Source: Argyresthia goedartella (Eukaryota > Arthropoda > Insecta > Lepidoptera > Argyresthiidae). From it: DNA of 64,000 nucleotides. The notes under the pieces are model-generated. The model was not told the DNA's origin. It did not search any database and saw only the letters and a program-made list of their open reading frames with translations. The translations under genes were made by a program, and so were the position numbers. This document shows positions 44,152 through 56,183 of the stretch, one piece after another. The stretch lies in contig OX463813.1 of NCBI GenBank assembly GCA_949825045.1, positions 3,968,001 through 4,032,000 on the forward strand. The letters run 5' to 3'. Numbering within the stretch: the first letter of the stretch is position 1; each line of letters starts with the position of its first letter.

Positions 44152-44814
44152 ATGCCCAATAACGACGTGGCAACCGTAGAGAAATCTAAACCTGAGAGCA
44201 TATCAGAACTAATAAGAAAGCGAGGGATTATAAAGGGGAAAATGACCCTATTTGTCAAATTTATAGCATCCATAAAACCCGAAACGATGACTGCCGAACA
44301 AATAATCGAGCTTGGGCTGCGCACAGACAAAATGCAACTCGAGTTTTTACAGTTTGATAAAATACAAAGTAATATCGAAACCCTCTGCTCAGATATTGAC
44401 AAGCAGTTACTCGAAAGAGACTCCTTCGAATCTCAGTATTATCAATACATAGCTAAAGCCAAAGGCACTTTAAATCAAAAAGCGACAGACCAGACCGACT
44501 TACAAGAACCTACACATCATTGCAAACATAGCTCAGATGCTAGCGATTCCATTAGGTACCCAGATATTAGCCTACCCTCATTTAATGGAGACATTACACA
44601 GTGGATCGAATTCCGAGATACTTTCGACGCACTTATAAATCAGGGTAACCTGAAGCCCATACAAAAATATAAATATTTGAGAAGTTGTCTAAAGGGCAGT
44701 GCTTTGGGTGGTCGGGTCCCGCCTGGCTATCTGGTCAAACGGCGCAGTGGCCTCTGCACAATCAAACTAACACACAAATACAAACAAAGGACACAGAACA
44801 AACTATATCCTTAG
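44152..44814 (+). pseudogene. BEL/Pao gag N-terminal part
   Basis: ATG at 44152 follows a ~700-bp leader. The frame carries a helical N-terminus and the YPDISLPSFNGDITQWIEFR block, with KYKYLRSCLKGSAL, typical of the BEL/Pao (DUF1759-type) gag. After KGSAL (about 44703) the sequence jumps to the RNase H-integrase linker in another frame, so the remaining gag codons to 44814 are out-of-frame translation. Confidence 0.8.
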
Positions 44815-46346
44815 TTAACCCAACAAACATCGAGAATAATTTCATAGATAAATTGTTTCATAAATATTCAAACGACAAAAAATTATCGCGAGTGTTTGCC
44901 TATACTCTGCGATTCATCAATAACCTACAAAATCCTTGTAATAAAATAAGCGGACCGCTGTCCGTTCAAGAATTAAATGATTCGATGCATAAACTAATTA
45001 TGCGCGCACAAATAACATCACTACCTATTGAATACAAACTTTTAAGTCAGAATAAATCAATACCAACGTCATCAAATATTAAATGCCTTAACCCGTTTTT
45101 TGAAGATGGCCTGTTGAAAGTTGGAGGAAGGTTAAACCTATCAAACATTCCCGAAACTAAAAAACATCCTATAATTTTGCATCCAAAACACATACTCACT
45201 GAAACTATAATGAGAAACATGCATATCAAACTCTTCCATTGTGGTCCACAGCTACTGCTAGCATGCATGAGAGAGCAGTACTGGCCATTAAATGGAAAAG
45301 GTCTGGCTAACAAAATTGTACACAAATGCGTTACATGTTTCAAAGCAAAACCACTCATACACGTACCCATTATGGGTCAACTACCTACAATAAGAACTAC
45401 TCCTTCACCGCCATTCCACACAACATTTTGTGATTATGCTGGGCCCTATTCAATTCGAGATAGAAGGGGGCGTGGTTTCAAGTCTTACAAATGTTGGATA
45501 GCTATGTTTGTTTGCTCATCGACAAGGGCAGTTCACATTGAGTTGGTTTCAGGTTTAGAATCACAAGCCTTTATTGCCGCCTTCCGGCGATTCATATGCA
45601 GAAGAGGTAAACCAAGTCAAATGGTAAGTGACAACTCGACCACATTCCGTGGAGCAAATAATGATTTAGTAGAACTATACAGATACCTAAACGAAGATTT
45701 TAGCGAACTTACCAACTTCCTTGCAAACGAAGGTATTTCCTGGAAATTCTTACCCCCCTACAGCCCGCATCTAGGCGGCCTACATGAAGCTGCAATTGGC
45801 AGCTGTAAGCTTCATCTTAAGAGGGTATTAAGTCAAGCCTTATTAACATTTGAAGAATTCTCTACGGTTCTTACTCAAATTGAGGCAATATTAAACTCGC
45901 GCCCATTGTGTCCCATACCTAATGCTAATAATGATGATTTTCCCATTCTTACGCCAGCTCACTTTCTGATCGGTAGATCGTACACGTCTCTGGCGGACTA
46001 CGAATACCAAGATGTATCAAGGAATAAGTTAAATCACTTCCAACAACTCCAACAGATACAACAGGACTTCTGGAAGCGGTGGTCTCGAGAGTACCTGGGT
46101 CTCCTACAGCAGAGGTGCAAGTGGAGGAGCACAAAGGGACCTAACCTCACCGTCGGCTCAATCGTGCTGGTGAAGGACGATCGCTTACCACCCTGCCAGT
46201 GGAAGTTGGGACGCATCGCGAAGACACAAGACGGTCAAGATGGCGAAACGAGGGTCGCCGTCATCCAAACAACAAAAGGCCTTATCAAACGAGCCTTCAA
46301 TAATATTTGCCCCTTACCTATTTCTCTGTCAGATACCGACTATTAG
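44703..46346 (+). CDS. BEL/Pao integrase and pol C-terminus
   Basis: Begins at the WSGPAWL linker, then has the zinc-binding domain (HCGPQLLLACMREQYWPLNG..CVTCF), the DDE integrase core (DYAGP; VSDNSTTFRGAN; E in HLGGLHEAAIG) and the C-terminal DUF5641-like domain (WKRWSREYL..VKDDRLPPCQWKLGRI). The core residues look intact. It lacks its own start and is fused after the gag remnant with a frame change, so expression is doubtful. Confidence 0.85.
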   Translation, partial: FGWSGPAWLSGQTAQWPLHNQTNTQIQTKDTEQTISLVNPTNIENNFIDKLFHKYSNDKKLSRVFAYTLRFINNLQNPCNKISGPLSVQELNDSMHKLIMRAQITSLPIEYKLLSQNKSIPTSSNIKCLNPFFEDGLLKVGGRLNLSNIPETKKHPIILHPKHILTETIMRNMHIKLFHCGPQLLLACMREQYWPLNGKGLANKIVHKCVTCFKAKPLIHVPIMGQLPTIRTTPSPPFHTTFCDYAGPYSIRDRRGRGFKSYKCWIAMFVCSSTRAVHIELVSGLESQAFIAAFRRFICRRGKPSQMVSDNSTTFRGANNDLVELYRYLNEDFSELTNFLANEGISWKFLPPYSPHLGGLHEAAIGSCKLHLKRVLSQALLTFEEFSTVLTQIEAILNSRPLCPIPNANNDDFPILTPAHFLIGRSYTSLADYEYQDVSRNKLNHFQQLQQIQQDFWKRWSREYLGLLQQRCKWRSTKGPNLTVGSIVLVKDDRLPPCQWKLGRIAKTQDGQDGETRVAVIQTTKGLIKRAFNNICPLPISLSDTDY

Positions 46347-46616
46347 TTCTAAGTAATCAGTGTAGGTAGACAGGGACTATATAATTAATTAATCACTTTA
46401 TTACACAAACAAGTGAAATGTAACCTAATTAACTACTGCCTACTTAATAAAAAAATACTTCTCTTGTGTTTTCTTCATAAGATCTAGAATCTTTCTAGGT
46501 AGGTAACTAAAACAGAACGCTAGGAGTATACATAAATCTATTAATAAATTAGCTAGTCACATTCATAAATTACAGTTATATTTGTATACCTAGTAGAGTT
46601 TAGGCGCTCTGGAGTA

Positions 46617-46891
46617 TGTCAAAATGACATCATAGCATCAATGTACAGCGCCATCTAGTCTTCCATAGTACGAACCACCTCACCCACAACTATACCCTAA
46701 ATCAATACCTTTAGAGGTGGTTCGACTAATAAAGGCTAGATGGCGCTAATTAACCATATCTTATAAATTCCGTTCAACTCGATTTAACCACCATTCTCGC
46801 ATTAGAGCCCGAGCTGCGAATACCTTGTACAAACCGAATTAAATATCTTCAGATAAAACTAAACACCTATTATTTGGGGCACCCATTTTCA
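46617..46891 (+). repeat. BEL/Pao 3' LTR
   Basis: I found no difference from 43164-43438. Followed by the CAATC duplicate and LINE A ORF2 in frame. Confidence 0.93.
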
Positions 46892-46896
46892 CAATC

Positions 46897-48773
46897 CAAA
46901 AATATTCAGCAGCTCGAGCATTATAAGTTATACTCTACTATTTTAGGGCGAGTTATAGAGATGTCAAAGAAACTTGCAAACGAAAAAATGATTTTAGTCT
47001 CTCACGATAAAGTAAAAGCCACCTGGAACCTAATAAACTTGAATATAAAAGGGAGAAAAGATTTAGATATTCGAGATTACAGGGGTCTAACGGATAGAAA
47101 AAAAACAGCAAAGTGTAATAATGAAGCAGCAAATTTATTCAACCACCACTTCACAGATTTGTCTGAAATGCCAAGGGGAAATTCTCAAATAAAATTACCT
47201 CGTAAATGAAATTGAGATCGGCGAACTTCACAAACACGTGAGGAACCTTAAAAATAAGAAATTAAGTGGCTATGACGCTATATCAGCTAGCGTCTTAAAG
47301 CATATATATGATGCCATAGCGATCCCACTCCTCTACCTCATAAATTTGTCGCTAAGAGAAGGCGTCTTTCCATCAAGACTAAAAAAGGCTCAGGTAATAC
47401 CGATACATAAAAAAGACGACCTACTGGATGTCACAAACTACAGACCCATATCGTTGCTCCCAGTTTTGTCAAAACTGTTCGAAAAAGTTATGGCAGAAAA
47501 GTTAAGTCTTTATCTGTGCGCGGAAAATATATTGGCAAAAGAACAATTCGGATTTCAAAAAGACATTTCCACCATAGACGCTATTTTCGACATGACAGAC
47601 TATGTTGCTGAAGCCTTAAATAGAAACTCAAACGTCATGACAGTTCTCCTTGACCTATCAAAGGCTTTCGAAAACGTAAGTCATGTAATTCTGGTGGAGA
47701 TTTTAAACCGTTACGGCATACGGGGCCCGGTTAATGATTGGTTTGTTTCATACCTAAGCGAGCGAAAACAGAGTGTCTTGTTACCAACCATGGGAGAAAA
47801 AATGATCTTAAAAAATGTAGAGTCAAGCTGCCGCGAAACTAAAATAGGAGTGCCACAGGGTAGTATATTGGGCCCAATTTTGTTTTTAATATATATCAAT
47901 CACCTTCCGCTTTTAGTAAACAATAAAATTGTAATTTTTGCGGACGACGTCTCTGTGTTTTTTAAATTTGAACGTAGCGAGTGTGAAGATTTAGCCAAAG
48001 AAATCAATACAACGATCGGCGTTGTTGTAAATTGGTTTAATTCTTTAAATCTGAGTACAAATGTTAGCAAAACGAAACTCATGTATTTTAAAAACTACAA
48101 CACCCATTTGCCACACCTTGACATTCAAGTAAACGGCAAAAAAATAGAATCGGTTCCGTATGCCAAATTCTTAGGAATCCATACAGACTGTAACTTAAAT
48201 TGGAAACGACACGTTGAAGTTCTTGAAGGTAGACTCAGTAGTTTCTGCTACGCATTGCGGTCTTTGAGGAGGATATCGACAAAAACAGCTGCTCTACAGG
48301 CTTACTTTGCGTTCTTCCAGTCTAGGATAATATATGGTTTAGCAGTCTGGGGGGGTTGTATTGAAATTAAAAAGATCTTCACATTACAAAAAAGGGCAAT
48401 CCGTATTCTTGACGATCTTAAGTCCAGTATGGATTCATGCCGCTGTTCTTTTAAAAAACTTAAGATTCATACCATTACAGCACTCTACATAACAGAGTTA
48501 TGCAAGTTGGTCAGACGCTATCCTAAAAAGTTTCCCCAGAGGCCGCCTGGTGTAAGTGAAAGGCTGAATAATAAACACAAACTGAATTTAGAAATTCCGT
48601 TGAGCAGAACAGTGTCGCACACACGTAGCACAAAGGTGACCGCAGTAAAAATTTACAATAAGCTGCCTGAAGATATCAAAGCTTTATCTGGAATCTCCTT
48701 TTTTAATAAACTTAATAAATATCTATTAGAAATGTGTCCATATGACTTATATGAATATTATAATTATAATTAA
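46897..48773 (+). pseudogene. LINE A ORF2 part 2: linker and reverse transcriptase
   Basis: The linker at 46897-47200 (TILGRVIEMSKKLANEKM) loses one base near 47200; the RT frame then runs to TAA at 48771. RT blocks: NKKLSGYDAI, PIHKKDD..YRPISLLPVLSKLFEK, GFQKDISTIDAI, LLDLSKAFENV, GVPQGSILGPILFLIYIN, and the catalytic box FADDVSVFF. The thumb and C-terminal region follow (AKFLGIHTD; FFQSRIIYGLAVWG). The RT catalytic pair is intact. Loss comes from the upstream frameshift and the BEL/Pao insertion. Confidence 0.85.
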
Positions 48774-49292
48774 TTAATAATAAGATAACGAAATAGAATT
48801 CCACAAAATGACATTATTTAGGATATTAAAATTCAAATAATCGTGTGTAGTTTTTATTATTTTATGACTTTGTGACTGTGTAAATTATATTATAATTGCC
48901 TTGTTAGTATTTAAATCCTTGTATAATAAGTTGCTACACTCTTATGAGTAAAATTACACTGACTCATTATTGTTTTTATCATAAGATCTTTATAAACGTG
49001 TAATTTATGGCAATAAAGAACTGAACTGAACTGAAGTTGGTAACGAAGGTTTCTCAATTAAAGTAATTTCTGATGTGGGATAACTCGGGTATTCGATACA
49101 CATTCGAGATTCTTTGTAGTGTCTTTACTTGGGTAATTGGTTGCAACTCACGGCGATTATCTTAAACTGTTAATAGTAAAAGATAGTTTACTGAATTCCA
49201 ATGGATATTTTAGGCTATTTATATGTAGTAGTATCGGTTTTAAACCTAGTTGATTTCATCGTATTATTGGAACGAATTTTAATGAACTCATT

Positions 49293-49331
49293 CTTAGGCT
49301 GTGGCTTAGTAATACTAAGCCACAGCCTAAG
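49293..49331. repeat. Perfect hairpin, 17-bp arms
   Basis: CTTAGGCTGTGGCTTAG and its exact complement, separated by TAATA. Confidence 0.95.
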
Positions 49332-49711
49332 TTCTATAATTTAATCCTGTTAATATGGTTGACGTTTCCTATATTTGAAAATGATAATATTTTTTCTTTG
49401 ATCTTTGCCTGCGTTAATTTTTGAAATATTTCCATTCGGTGGAAAGAGTTCACAATTTGTTCACAATCATAAAGCAAAGACATAGTTGTGTTAATTTTAG
49501 GAACGGAGGTATTATGGTTGTCTGATAAGTTTTTCGCTAGTTTTTATTGTCAGAAAGTTTGCTGAATGATAACTATTCGAGAAGCTAAATCTTAGCTAGA
49601 TTCAACTGTTTGCCTTCGTATTGTTATTGAGAGTTTTCTAGCGTTAGGTAGGTTAGTGTTAAGCCGCGAATAATTGTATGATGGGATCCGGTGTTATAAT
49701 TTAAGTTTTTT

Positions 49712-49860
49712 AATGAAATGAAATGAAATGAAATGTGTTTATCTGCATAAAATATCATACAATATAGATGGTAGAAGGTAATAGGTTCAACATATTTCGT
49801 CACATAGTGGCATGCAAATTTTCGATTTCTAAGATAAATTACAATCATAAAATTAATATA
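49712..49860 (-). mobile_element. LINE 3' tail with ATTTC repeat
   Basis: On the minus strand a short 3' UTR ends in four to five ATTTC units (plus strand AATGAAATGAAATG at 49716-49737). Only the tail is present. Confidence 0.55.
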
Positions 49861-51195
49861 AGTATGTAAGTAATAAATTAAGGTGCATAGCCTACACCTT
49901 AAGTGTAGTTTGGTTTTGTTATTTAATGCTTAATTGAGTAGGTTAAATGGGATGGTTGGACCGATAAGGATTAGGGTACTTGATATTATTTAAATTTATG
50001 CTTGCGGCATATTTACTGTCTTTTAGATTTCATGCATAGCAAACTAACTTAAAGTTAATATTTAATATTTTTTAGATTTTAGACTTTGAGATAGGGTTGT
50101 CATTTTAGATTTTAGACTTTAAGTTAGGGTTGCCACGTTGAAAAAAAAAAAAATCCGTTGGAAATTTTTTTTTGAAGGGAGGGGGGAATGATTGTAAGGT
50201 AGGTTGTATATTGTATACGGGCCTCTTTAGAGTGGGTGTTCACTTGAACACTGTCACGTTATATGTAGTTTTAAAAAAGAAAGAGGCTTGGATGTGAGAA
50301 GTCAATGTGACACACTTCACCGTAGGCTTCGGCCAGTGACTGAGCTAAATTATAGTGAGGATTAGATTAATGGCTATCGAGCCAGTTGGGGAACCCTTTT
50401 ATAAAAAGTGTTTGTCACTAAACGAAACCAAATAAAAAATACAAGCCCGTAAATACTTTATCTTTATATTTATCAATTAGGCAGTGACGTCTAGTGCTAG
50501 GAGCATCATATTAGCAAGGGCTGCTAAATAGATAGTGCTCAAGAGTACGACTATAGTGCTACAAGTATTACAGTACCTACCTATACTACCTATATTATAA
50601 ATTTTATTCACAAATCTAGTAATAGTAAGTGGTTCGTAGTTACTAAGTAAGTATTCAGTTTTATTTGTGACAAGAGACAACCCTTAGTTTCACGTGCCGC
50701 TTCAGACGAGGATAGCGTTACGCGGCAGAAAGAGAGGCAACTTTTAGGTAAGTAATCGAAGTGCGGGCGCAGCGCTACACAGCATGAATTGTACTTTGTT
50801 GCGTTGTAGCAAGGGTCGCTTTTTAGTTGAACGTGTATGTACAGTGTCCAATCTGTTTCTAACTCTTTATTAATCTGTGCTCGAGGTCACAACGTACACT
50901 TTTTTTTTTTGTGACTGTGCATTCACATGTAAAAGTGTAATTAACTGCTGACCTTCCGATCACAGTGGTCAAACAGTTTCATTCCCAATTGCTATTAAGG
51001 ATAAGACTGGTCCATCATTTTATAGGCCTATTACATCCCATAGACTAGAGACATATACGAAAAACTTAGATATTAATTTGCCAGTACCGGGTTTTAATGA
51101 ACAGAACCCAAACAAAATCTACTCAGACTTCTTCAACATTATTCAGACAGAATTCAATAAAGTTTTCAAATTAAAGAAACGTTTGGAATTCGTAA

Positions 51196-51487
51196 AAGTA
51201 GAGTCAATAGTCAAAGTACTTTATTACTGTAGATATTTACATATACTTAGCAAACGTAATTTTTTGCCTCTTCTCTACATTGGACCACTGTGGGAGAAGC
51301 AGGGCGTAGAAACTCCCACAGATTTATTTTTAGATCTCTTTTAAAAATAGGTTGTGCTTAACTAATACAAATATGAAAAATTTAATTGTTATGATTAATA
51401 AGCAGGAATAAATAATTACAAAATTATTAACAGCAAGGTCTGTGTTGAGCCAGATTAACCCCATACAGTCCTATCATTTAAGTAATC
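51196..51487 (-). mobile_element. LINE B 3' UTR fragment nested in LINE B
   Basis: Tail repeat at 51205-51220 (GTCAATAGTCAAAGTAC), then the same 3' UTR as 55120-55395, in opposite orientation to the host LINE B. Confidence 0.8.
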
Positions 51488-51711
51488 TTGTATGACCTTT
51501 ATGATCAAAAAACCTATAACTTTGATCGATTTCATGACAATGTTAAAAGATATTCCAAAACTTTCAAGTTAGTTTGTAGAACTGCAAAAACTTTACACAT
51601 TAATAGAAAAATTCAAAATTCAAATCATAGAATGAAAACAGTTTGGCAAATAATATACCGTGAAACTGGCAAAGTTATACCAAGGGACAATGATTTCTGC
51701 CTAAAGATCAA

Positions 51712-54335
51712 ATCAAATCAAATCAAATCAAATATTTTATTTAACAATTTAGATTATCATTATACATAGTTGCTTGCAGACTCCACACTAGGTATAACCT
51801 GTCTCGTGGAGTCCTGACCAATTTTAAGTTTACATAATGGGCTTAGTTGCTAATCGTGAGCCGGGTATATTTCTTTTTTTTAATAATAATCGAGCGAAGA
51901 TTGCACTTTTAGATAAGCTAAACATAGACAAAAGTAAAAAAAAAATAATTAAAAATTAAATTAAAATGACAAAAGACCAACAGTTATAATAAATGTAAAT
52001 ATATGTAATATAGGTTTATTATTATATTATATACATACATAAAATATATAGGTGTGTAGTGTAATTAATAAAATATAATAAATAAAAAGTTTTTTTAGGT
52101 TAGATACATATGGATAGGTGATGATGTTGTTAATCCAGCGCTGATGTTGCTCGAGCTTTTGAAACATTCTTCACCAATGTACCCTTACTCACAACAGATC
52201 GTCTAAATTCATCTCCATATGAAGCAGAGACTTTATTAAAAAATAACACTTGCGTCAGTAAGGTAAAAATTTAAAATTTCATCATGTATATCCCCAGGAC
52301 ATTGTCAAAACGTTTAACTTAAAAAATACGGAAGACCTGTGGGGTATAATTATTGCACACAACTAATATATGGACAACAAGACTTACATAAAAATAGTGT
52401 ACAAAGGCGAGCTTATCTCTAATAAGAGATCTCTTCCAGCAAACCAAATTAGGATGGGAATGGTCGATTGCTGAGCAATGTGTACAACAATATAATTTAG
52501 TACATATCTAAATAACTAACATATGGTTAGATATATGTTATATCTAAATAACTAATATAAAACAATATTAACTAAATATACGAGGGCTTACATAAATATC
52601 ATATAATATACTCGTACATGCTAAACATAAATACTATATAAATATATATAATTTTTAAATAAATATACTTATAAATACATACATACTACCTATATTTCTA
52701 AAGAGAAAGGTAATGCTTCTTCACGCGACTTTTAAATATATTAAGAGAAGGACTGTCCCTGATAGTGCAGGGGAGTGCATTCCACAATTGAATGTCCCTG
52801 AATCTAAACCCATGCTCATAGGACGCGGTGTTATGCTGTGGGGTTGTGAGCATTGAAAGCGCGTGAGTTCTCCGAGGCCTGCTTGAAGAAAGAAATGGAA
52901 AACGGTCTCGTAAGAAGTTTGGATAGCATGGATTGCGTAAAATGTTGTAGAGGATGTTGAGTATGTGAGAATCCCGACGAAGACGTATTGGCAGCCACTT
53001 CAGCTCTTTGCGATGCTGTGATACATGGTCGTATTTGCGCAGCCCAAAGATAAACCGAATCCCGAGATTTTGAAGTCGTTCGAGTTTGTTCAGTAATTCT
53101 TCGTTAGCACTGACCCAGCAGACATCAGCATAATCGATGAGAGGTAGAAGGAGAGACTGAGCGAGAGTGATTTTGGTCTGTCGAGGCAAAAAGTAATGAA
53201 GTTTCCTGAGAGAGTGAAAAGTAGCAAATACTCGTCGACTGACCTCATTGACATGCGATGACCAGGACAGCTGGTTGTCGAAGATAAGACCCAGGTTTTT
53301 AGCTTTATCGCTATACACGATTGTGGTACCATTAAAAGTGACAGGTGGAATGGGCTGTTGCTGCAACAAGTTAAGAGATTGTCTGGTGCCTATAATCATG
53401 GCCTGGGACTTGCTCGGGTTAACCAGGAGTCCGAAGGATGAAGCCCAGCTTCTCACCCCCTCCAGGTCAGCGTTCAATGCCTCCACAGCAGAGTTTACAT
53501 CGTTATGAGAGAAGTGGCGATAAATCTGGAGATCATCAGCATAAAGATGATATGAAGAAGACAGGATGTCCGAGATGGAGTTTATGAAAATCGAGAATAG
53601 AAGAGGAGAAAGAATAACACCTTGAGGGACGCCTGAAAGGAGGTCACACCATTCAGTGGATGTCTCTTCCGTCCTGATTCGCTGTTGCCGATCCCTCAAA
53701 TAAGAGTCGAACCAGCTGGCAGAGAAGGAAGAGACGTTCAGGGATCTGAGAAGCTCAACGAGAATGTCGAAATCTACGCTGTTGAAGGCACTACTGAAAT
53801 CAAGTAAAGTTAACACGGAAAGCTGTTTGCGGTCCATGGCTAGCTGGATGTCATCTGTGACTTTCAGCAGAGCCGTGACGGTGCTATGACCCGGTCGGAA
53901 TCCTGACTGGAACGTGTTTAGCAGATTGTTTGCGGAGAGGTAGTAGGAAAGCTGGTTTTGGACAATGGTCTCAAGGACTTTGGAGAGGATGGGCAGGATT
54001 GAAATGGGACGGTACTCTTTAAAGGAGGTGGGACTGGAGGTTTTGGGTAGTGGGATGACTAGTGCTTTCTTCCACACTGTGGGGAAGACACCATTAGCTA
54101 AAGAAAAGTTTATAACGTGTGTTATTGCTGGTAATAGTTCAAGGATTGTCAGTAGCATTTTAAGGCAAATTTTGTCATCGCCTACAGCTTTCGAATTGAC
54201 TGCCAATAGCGCCTTCTTGACCGCATCGATTCCAACATTACTCAAGTTCAATGGTGTGGTGTTGGGTAAGGACTTAGAGCGCAGGCTCTGAAGCGTGGCT
54301 TGTTTGACAGTGGGATCCATCACAACAGGCGGGGC
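51712..54335 (-). mobile_element. LINE C (CR1/L2-like), 5'-truncated
   Basis: RT ORF at 54323-52698, a ~985-bp 3' UTR, and a GATTT-type tail (plus strand ATCAAATCAAATCAAATC at 51709-51730). Inserted in LINE B in the opposite orientation. The 3' UTR includes GGCGAGCTTATCTCTAATAA (52406), a motif related to the 114-bp unit in the piggyBac elements. Confidence 0.8.
52698..54323 (-). CDS. LINE C reverse transcriptase, intact frame
   Basis: 541 codons without interruption. Linker start, then AVGDDKICLKM, KKALVIPLPKTSSP..YRPISILPILSKVLE, FQSGFRPGHSTVTALL, LTLLDFSSAFNSVD (first Asp), GVPQGVILSPLLFSIFIN and the catalytic box YADDLQIY. The thumb and C-terminus (NLGLIFDNQLSWSSHV, then LNIFKSRVKKHYL) follow. 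The endonuclease is missing because of 5' truncation, so the enzyme would lack target nicking. The intact frame suggests a fairly recent insertion. The ATG at the 5' end is probably internal to the original ORF2. Confidence 0.85.
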   Translation of the reverse strand: MMDPTVKQATLQSLRSKSLPNTTPLNLSNVGIDAVKKALLAVNSKAVGDDKICLKMLLTILELLPAITHVINFSLANGVFPTVWKKALVIPLPKTSSPTSFKEYRPISILPILSKVLETIVQNQLSYYLSANNLLNTFQSGFRPGHSTVTALLKVTDDIQLAMDRKQLSVLTLLDFSSAFNSVDFDILVELLRSLNVSSFSASWFDSYLRDRQQRIRTEETSTEWCDLLSGVPQGVILSPLLFSIFINSISDILSSSYHLYADDLQIYRHFSHNDVNSAVEALNADLEGVRSWASSFGLLVNPSKSQAMIIGTRQSLNLLQQQPIPPVTFNGTTIVYSDKAKNLGLIFDNQLSWSSHVNEVSRRVFATFHSLRKLHYFLPRQTKITLAQSLLLPLIDYADVCWVSANEELLNKLERLQNLGIRFIFGLRKYDHVSQHRKELKWLPIRLRRDSHILNILYNILRNPCYPNFLRDRFPFLSSSRPRRTHALSMLTTPQHNTASYEHGFRFRDIQLWNALPCTIRDSPSLNIFKSRVKKHYLSL

Positions 54336-55098
54336 AGAAAGAAACTGGTAATTCTAGTTATAGCCCCACTCTTAGCTTATATATTCAACAAATGTGTTGA
54401 CGATGGGGAATTCCCAGACCTCATGAAACACAGTAAACTGAAACATCTGTTCAAGTCGGAGATAAGGGCGATCCTTCAAATTTCACACCAATATCTGTTC
54501 TTCCAACCCTAAGTAAAATATTTGAAAAGATTATACCTAATCAAATGCTCTCACACTTCAACCGTACAAAAAAACTCCATGCCAAACAATACGGTTTCAC
54601 TAGGGGTAAATCGACTACGGATGCAGGTATTACCCTTATATCTCATATTTATTCTGCATGGGAGGCCGCATAGGATGCTATCGGAGTTTTTTGCGACCTG
54701 TCGAAGGCGTTTGATTGTGTAGATCATAATACGCTATTAATTAAATTAAATAATTACGGAGTTAGAAATAAAGCGTTGGATCTACTAAGATCATACCTAA
54801 GCAATAGAATTCAAAAGGCAGAAGTTAACGGCGTAAAATCTAATGGATCGGGTGTTAAAATTGGCGTTCCACAAGGTTCCATATTAGGCCCTTTCTTATT
54901 CCTGGTATATATTAACGATCTGCCTTTCATGGTGGAGAAATTAACTGACATAGTGTTGTTTGCTGATGATACTTCAATGGTCTTCAGAATTGAAAGACAA
55001 AAAGGAGATTAAGATGATGTTAATGGTATATTGTCTTTAACCTTGAATTGGTTCACAGTTGATCATTTATTGTTAAACGCTGTTAAAACCAAGTGTAT

Positions 55099-56070
55099 AA
55101 AAGTCAAAGTCAAAGTCAAAGTACTTTATTACTGTAGATATTTACATATACTTAGCAAACGTCATTTTTTGCCTCTTTTCTACATTGGACCACTGTGGGA
55201 GAAGCAGGGCGTAGAAACTCCCACAGATTGATTTTAAGATCTCTTTTAAAAATAGGTTGTGCTTAACTAATGCAAATATGTTTTTTTTATTGTTATGATT
55301 AATAAGCAGGAATAAATAATTACAAAACTATTAACAGCAAGGTCTGTGTTGAGCCAGATTAACCCCATACAGTCCTGTCATTTAAGTAATCTTGAACATT
55401 GTAATATCCCTTTTTCGACAAAGTCGCTTTAACATGCTTTTTAAATTGCTCAAATGGCAATTTCAAAATCTCCAGAGGTATCCTATTGTAGTAGAGAATG
55501 CACTGACCCTTGAAAGAATTGCTTACTTTCGCGAGTCTAAAACGAGGCGCACATAGTCTCTGATTATTTCTTAGGTTAACATTACAGCTATCGCTAAGTT
55601 TGGAAAATGTTGTAAGGTTCTTGCGTACATACATTATATTTTCGAAAAAATTGGTTGTTTGTAAAGTAGGTTTACGATCGAGATGTTTACGTGATAAGCC
55701 TCCGCTCGTAAGGATTCCGCGTGACAAGTTTCACGGAATGACTGGCAGCGCTCGAGATGAGACGGGAGATCGGTCCGTCTCTCTCTCGTTATACCTGCGA
55801 TCGCGCTCGTGAGGTTTTGGTGTGACACAAGTTTCTGAACATGTCACCCGACTAAAACGATTTTAAAGACGTTATCACGTCAATAAATTGACTAGCTACT
55901 GATAGTATGTCAATTTCTTTAAAAAGCTCTCTTAAGGAGTCTGTTCGTTTTTAATTATAAATTGCTCGAATAGCTCTTTTCTGTAAAATAAAAATAGTTT
56001 GAATATCCGCTGCTTTCCCCCACAACAAGATACCATAGGAAATCACACTATGAAAGTAACTAAAATCAAA
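55099..56070 (-). mobile_element. LINE B 3' part nested in LINE B
   Basis: GTCAAA repeat tail at 55107-55127, 3' UTR to 55358, C-terminal ORF2 (FKGQCILYYNRIPLEILKLP, stop at 55359), then a ~230-bp foreign segment (about 55660-55886), and ORF2 again to 56070 (LWGKAADIQTIFILQKRAIR-like). It faces the host LINE B, whose frame resumes at 56071. Confidence 0.75.
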
Positions 56071-56183
56071 TCAAATTCTCACTTCCAAATGTCAGGCAAG
56101 TTGAGACCAGTTTAGTGTAAGACAACAGCACGTTAGAATTAGTAAATGATACGAAGTTTCTTAAAATAACCATTGATAGCAAA

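Larger units (their letters stand above)
43164..46891 (+). mobile_element. BEL/Pao retrotransposon, internally deleted, young
   Basis: Two 275-bp LTRs (43164-43438, 46617-46891) that I read as identical, starting TGT and ending TCA. Target duplication CAATC at 43159-43163 and 46892-46896. A gag start and an integrase/C-terminal pol part remain, while protease, RT and RNase H are missing. It sits inside LINE A ORF2. Identical LTRs mean recent insertion. As this copy has no RT, it either moved with help from a complete relative or lost its middle after insertion. Confidence 0.92.
37462..49036 (+). mobile_element. CR1-like LINE (LINE A) split by two insertions
   Basis: Segments: 37462-39610 (leader, ORF1), 41960-43163 (end of ORF1, endonuclease), 46897-49036 (linker, RT, 3' UTR). 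The first gap holds an unidentified ~2.35 kb insert. The second gap holds a BEL/Pao element with a 5-bp target duplication. The 3' end is an AATAAA followed by an AACTG repeat (49012-49035). ORF2 has one frameshift near 47200, so it is inactive apart from the insertions. A relative lies at 59947-61083. Confidence 0.8.
49037..50930. other. Intergenic, no gene recognised
   Basis: Contains the hairpin at 49293, a minus-strand LINE tail at 49712-49860, and a short direct repeat (ATTTTAGATTTTAGACTTT) at about 50069 and 50102. The rest is AT-rich with no domain. Confidence 0.5.
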
